This document shows, one piece after another, positions 53,760 to 54,400 of a stretch of 54,400 nt of DNA; the stretch's first letter is position 1, and each line of letters opens with the position of its first letter. Under the pieces are notes generated by a model that saw only the letters and a list, made by a program, of their open reading frames with translations, did not search any database and had not been told where the DNA came from. The DNA comes from a candidate division NC10 bacterium CSP1-5 (lineage in GTDB: Bacteria; Methylomirabilota; Methylomirabilia; Methylomirabilales; CSP1-5), in NCBI GenBank assembly GCA_001443495.1, contig LDXR01000010.1:1-54400 (forward strand), written 5' to 3'. The translations under genes were made by a program, and so were the position numbers.

Positions 53760-53767
53760 GCAGACAA

Positions 53768-53845
53768 GCTGCCAGCGGTCAGCTCTCAGCACGGCAAAAC
53801 AATAGAGAGCCGCCGGAGTTTGCCGACTGCTGATGGCTGATAGCT
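53768..53845 (+). repeat. Two blocks of in-phase heptamers after the amidase gene
   Basis: GCTGCCA GCGGTCA GCTCTCA (53768-53788) and GACTGCT GATGGCT GATAGCT (53825-53845). The unit GACTGCT also starts the tract upstream of ccmF, and the first block resembles its reverse complement. Confidence 0.72.
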
Positions 53846-53853
53846 ACGGAAGC

Positions 53854-54162
53854 TTACTTGAGGAATGGGGCGAGGTGTGCGTCGAGAATGGCGACGTCGG
53901 TGTTTCGGAGCCGGATTCGCTTGCGGCGGGCGTTGGCGCCCGCGATGATCTCGACTCGGCTCAGGGGAAGGCGCAAGACATCGGCCAACAGGCGGCGGCA
54001 GGCTGCATTGGCCTTCCCCTCGACAGGCCGGGCACTGACCGACACGTTGAGGATCCCCTCCCGGACTCCGACGATCTCGTCCCGCCTGGCCCCCGGCCGG
54101 ACGAGCACGGGGAAAAGGAGGTCAGCTCCGCGTGCCTGGAGGTTTAGGTTCGAGAGGCCCAC
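53854..54162 (-). CDS. DUF167/YggU-family protein
   Basis: A 102-residue protein with the DUF167 core FPVLVRPGARRDEIVGVREGILNVSVSARPVEGKANAACRRLLAD and VEIIAGANARRKRIRL. The family function is unknown. It overlaps the upstream DivIVA-like gene by 41 bases; an internal GTG near PVLVRPG could be a shorter start that avoids the overlap. The yggT-divIVA-DUF167 order is common near cell-division genes. Confidence 0.88.
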   Translation of the reverse strand: MGLSNLNLQARGADLLFPVLVRPGARRDEIVGVREGILNVSVSARPVEGKANAACRRLLADVLRLPLSRVEIIAGANARRKRIRLRNTDVAILDAHLAPFLK

Positions 54163-54400
54163 TGGTGTCCTCTGCGGCCTCGGCGGCGAGGAGATCCTGG
54201 TGGAGCTTGATGGCCGCTCGCATCCTGCCCTCGAAGAGTATCTTCTGTCGCTTCAGGTCCCCCAGCCTTCCCTGTAGTTGGGCCAGCATCAGGTTGGTGC
54301 GCTCCAGGAGCCTTTCTGCCTTGGTCTCGGCGTCCTTGAGGATCAGGTCAGCCTCCTTCCGGGCTTTTTCCTTCGCCTCGTCTGCCATGCGGTGGACGGC
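54122..54400 (-). CDS. DivIVA-like coiled-coil protein (partial)
   Basis: The frame runs in from the right edge and ends at 54122. The visible 92 residues (AVHRMADEAKEKARKEADLI, LKDAETKAERLLERTNLMLA, then QLQGRLGDLKRQKILFEGRMRAAIKLHQ) are the coiled-coil part of a DivIVA-domain protein. DivIVA homologues mark curved membranes at poles and septa. The ATG at 54388 is internal, since the family N-terminal domain should lie beyond the window. Confidence 0.75.
   Translation of the reverse strand, partial: AVHRMADEAKEKARKEADLILKDAETKAERLLERTNLMLAQLQGRLGDLKRQKILFEGRMRAAIKLHQDLLAAEAAEDTSGPLEPKPPGTRS

Overview
The window is a high-GC, gene-dense bacterial chromosome segment with no tRNA, rRNA, CRISPR array or recognisable insertion sequence. 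Cytochrome c maturation (system I), a TonB-coupled cobalamin uptake locus, a polyhydroxyalkanoate (PHA) cluster with a class III synthase, and an HspR-controlled dnaK operon point to a free-living, respiring, didermal bacterium. A Methylomirabilota/NC10- or Rokubacteria-like lineage is a guess from this gene mix; no marker gene settles it.

Left end (1-1680): a leftward operon starting with a CmtR-like ArsR repressor, then a MerB-family organomercurial lyase homologue, then two short genes interrupted only by in-frame UGA codons at positions expected for cysteine. The glutaredoxin has a UxxC active site. The last gene, cut by the window edge, has two CxxU motifs where a zinc ribbon would have two CxxC motifs. 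Each UGA is followed by a stem-loop at the distance typical of a bacterial SECIS element. A third gene type of the same kind, a DsbA/FrnE-like protein with a UPWC site, lies at 26538-27152. UGA is an ordinary stop elsewhere in the window, so selenocysteine decoding is the best explanation. The link of mercury or thiol-metal chemistry with several selenoproteins is the most striking feature.

1821-7695: a DUF3105 membrane protein, a rhomboid protease with a zinc ribbon, a four-helix membrane protein, a GH20 glycosidase and leuC/leuD. 7837-15675: a lone nuoD followed by a contiguous ccmA-B-C-D-E-F-G-H-I set. 15688-19200: a RelB/RelE-type toxin-antitoxin pair, moeA, a small secreted protein and an Mrp/NBP35 ATPase. 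19256-20203: a sigma-54-type promoter and a two-REC response regulator. 20236-26493: two cobalamin riboswitches controlling btuF-btuC-btuD and a TonB-dependent receptor plus TonB.

27185-38334: a possible structured RNA, then acyl-CoA dehydrogenase, methylmalonyl-CoA mutase large subunit, a thiolase homologue lacking both catalytic cysteines, phaC, phaE, phasin, a canonical thiolase, phaR, phaB and phaA. Several promoters here carry a shared 15-bp palindrome between -35 and -10. 38417-42141: a second notable system, made of an AAA ATPase, a JAMM/JAB peptidase, an E1/ThiF-like enzyme and a ubiquitin-like beta-grasp protein under one strong promoter.

42089-54400: a polyprenol/diacylglycerol-kinase-like protein, a LysM lytic transglycosylase, CutA, the dnaK-hsp20-hsp20-dnaJ-hspR operon with a HAIR-like operator over its promoter, htpX, a lipoprotein, a GatA-type amidase, and a DUF167/DivIVA pair at the right edge. 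Several intergenic spacers contain degenerate tandem heptamers in strict 7-bp phase.
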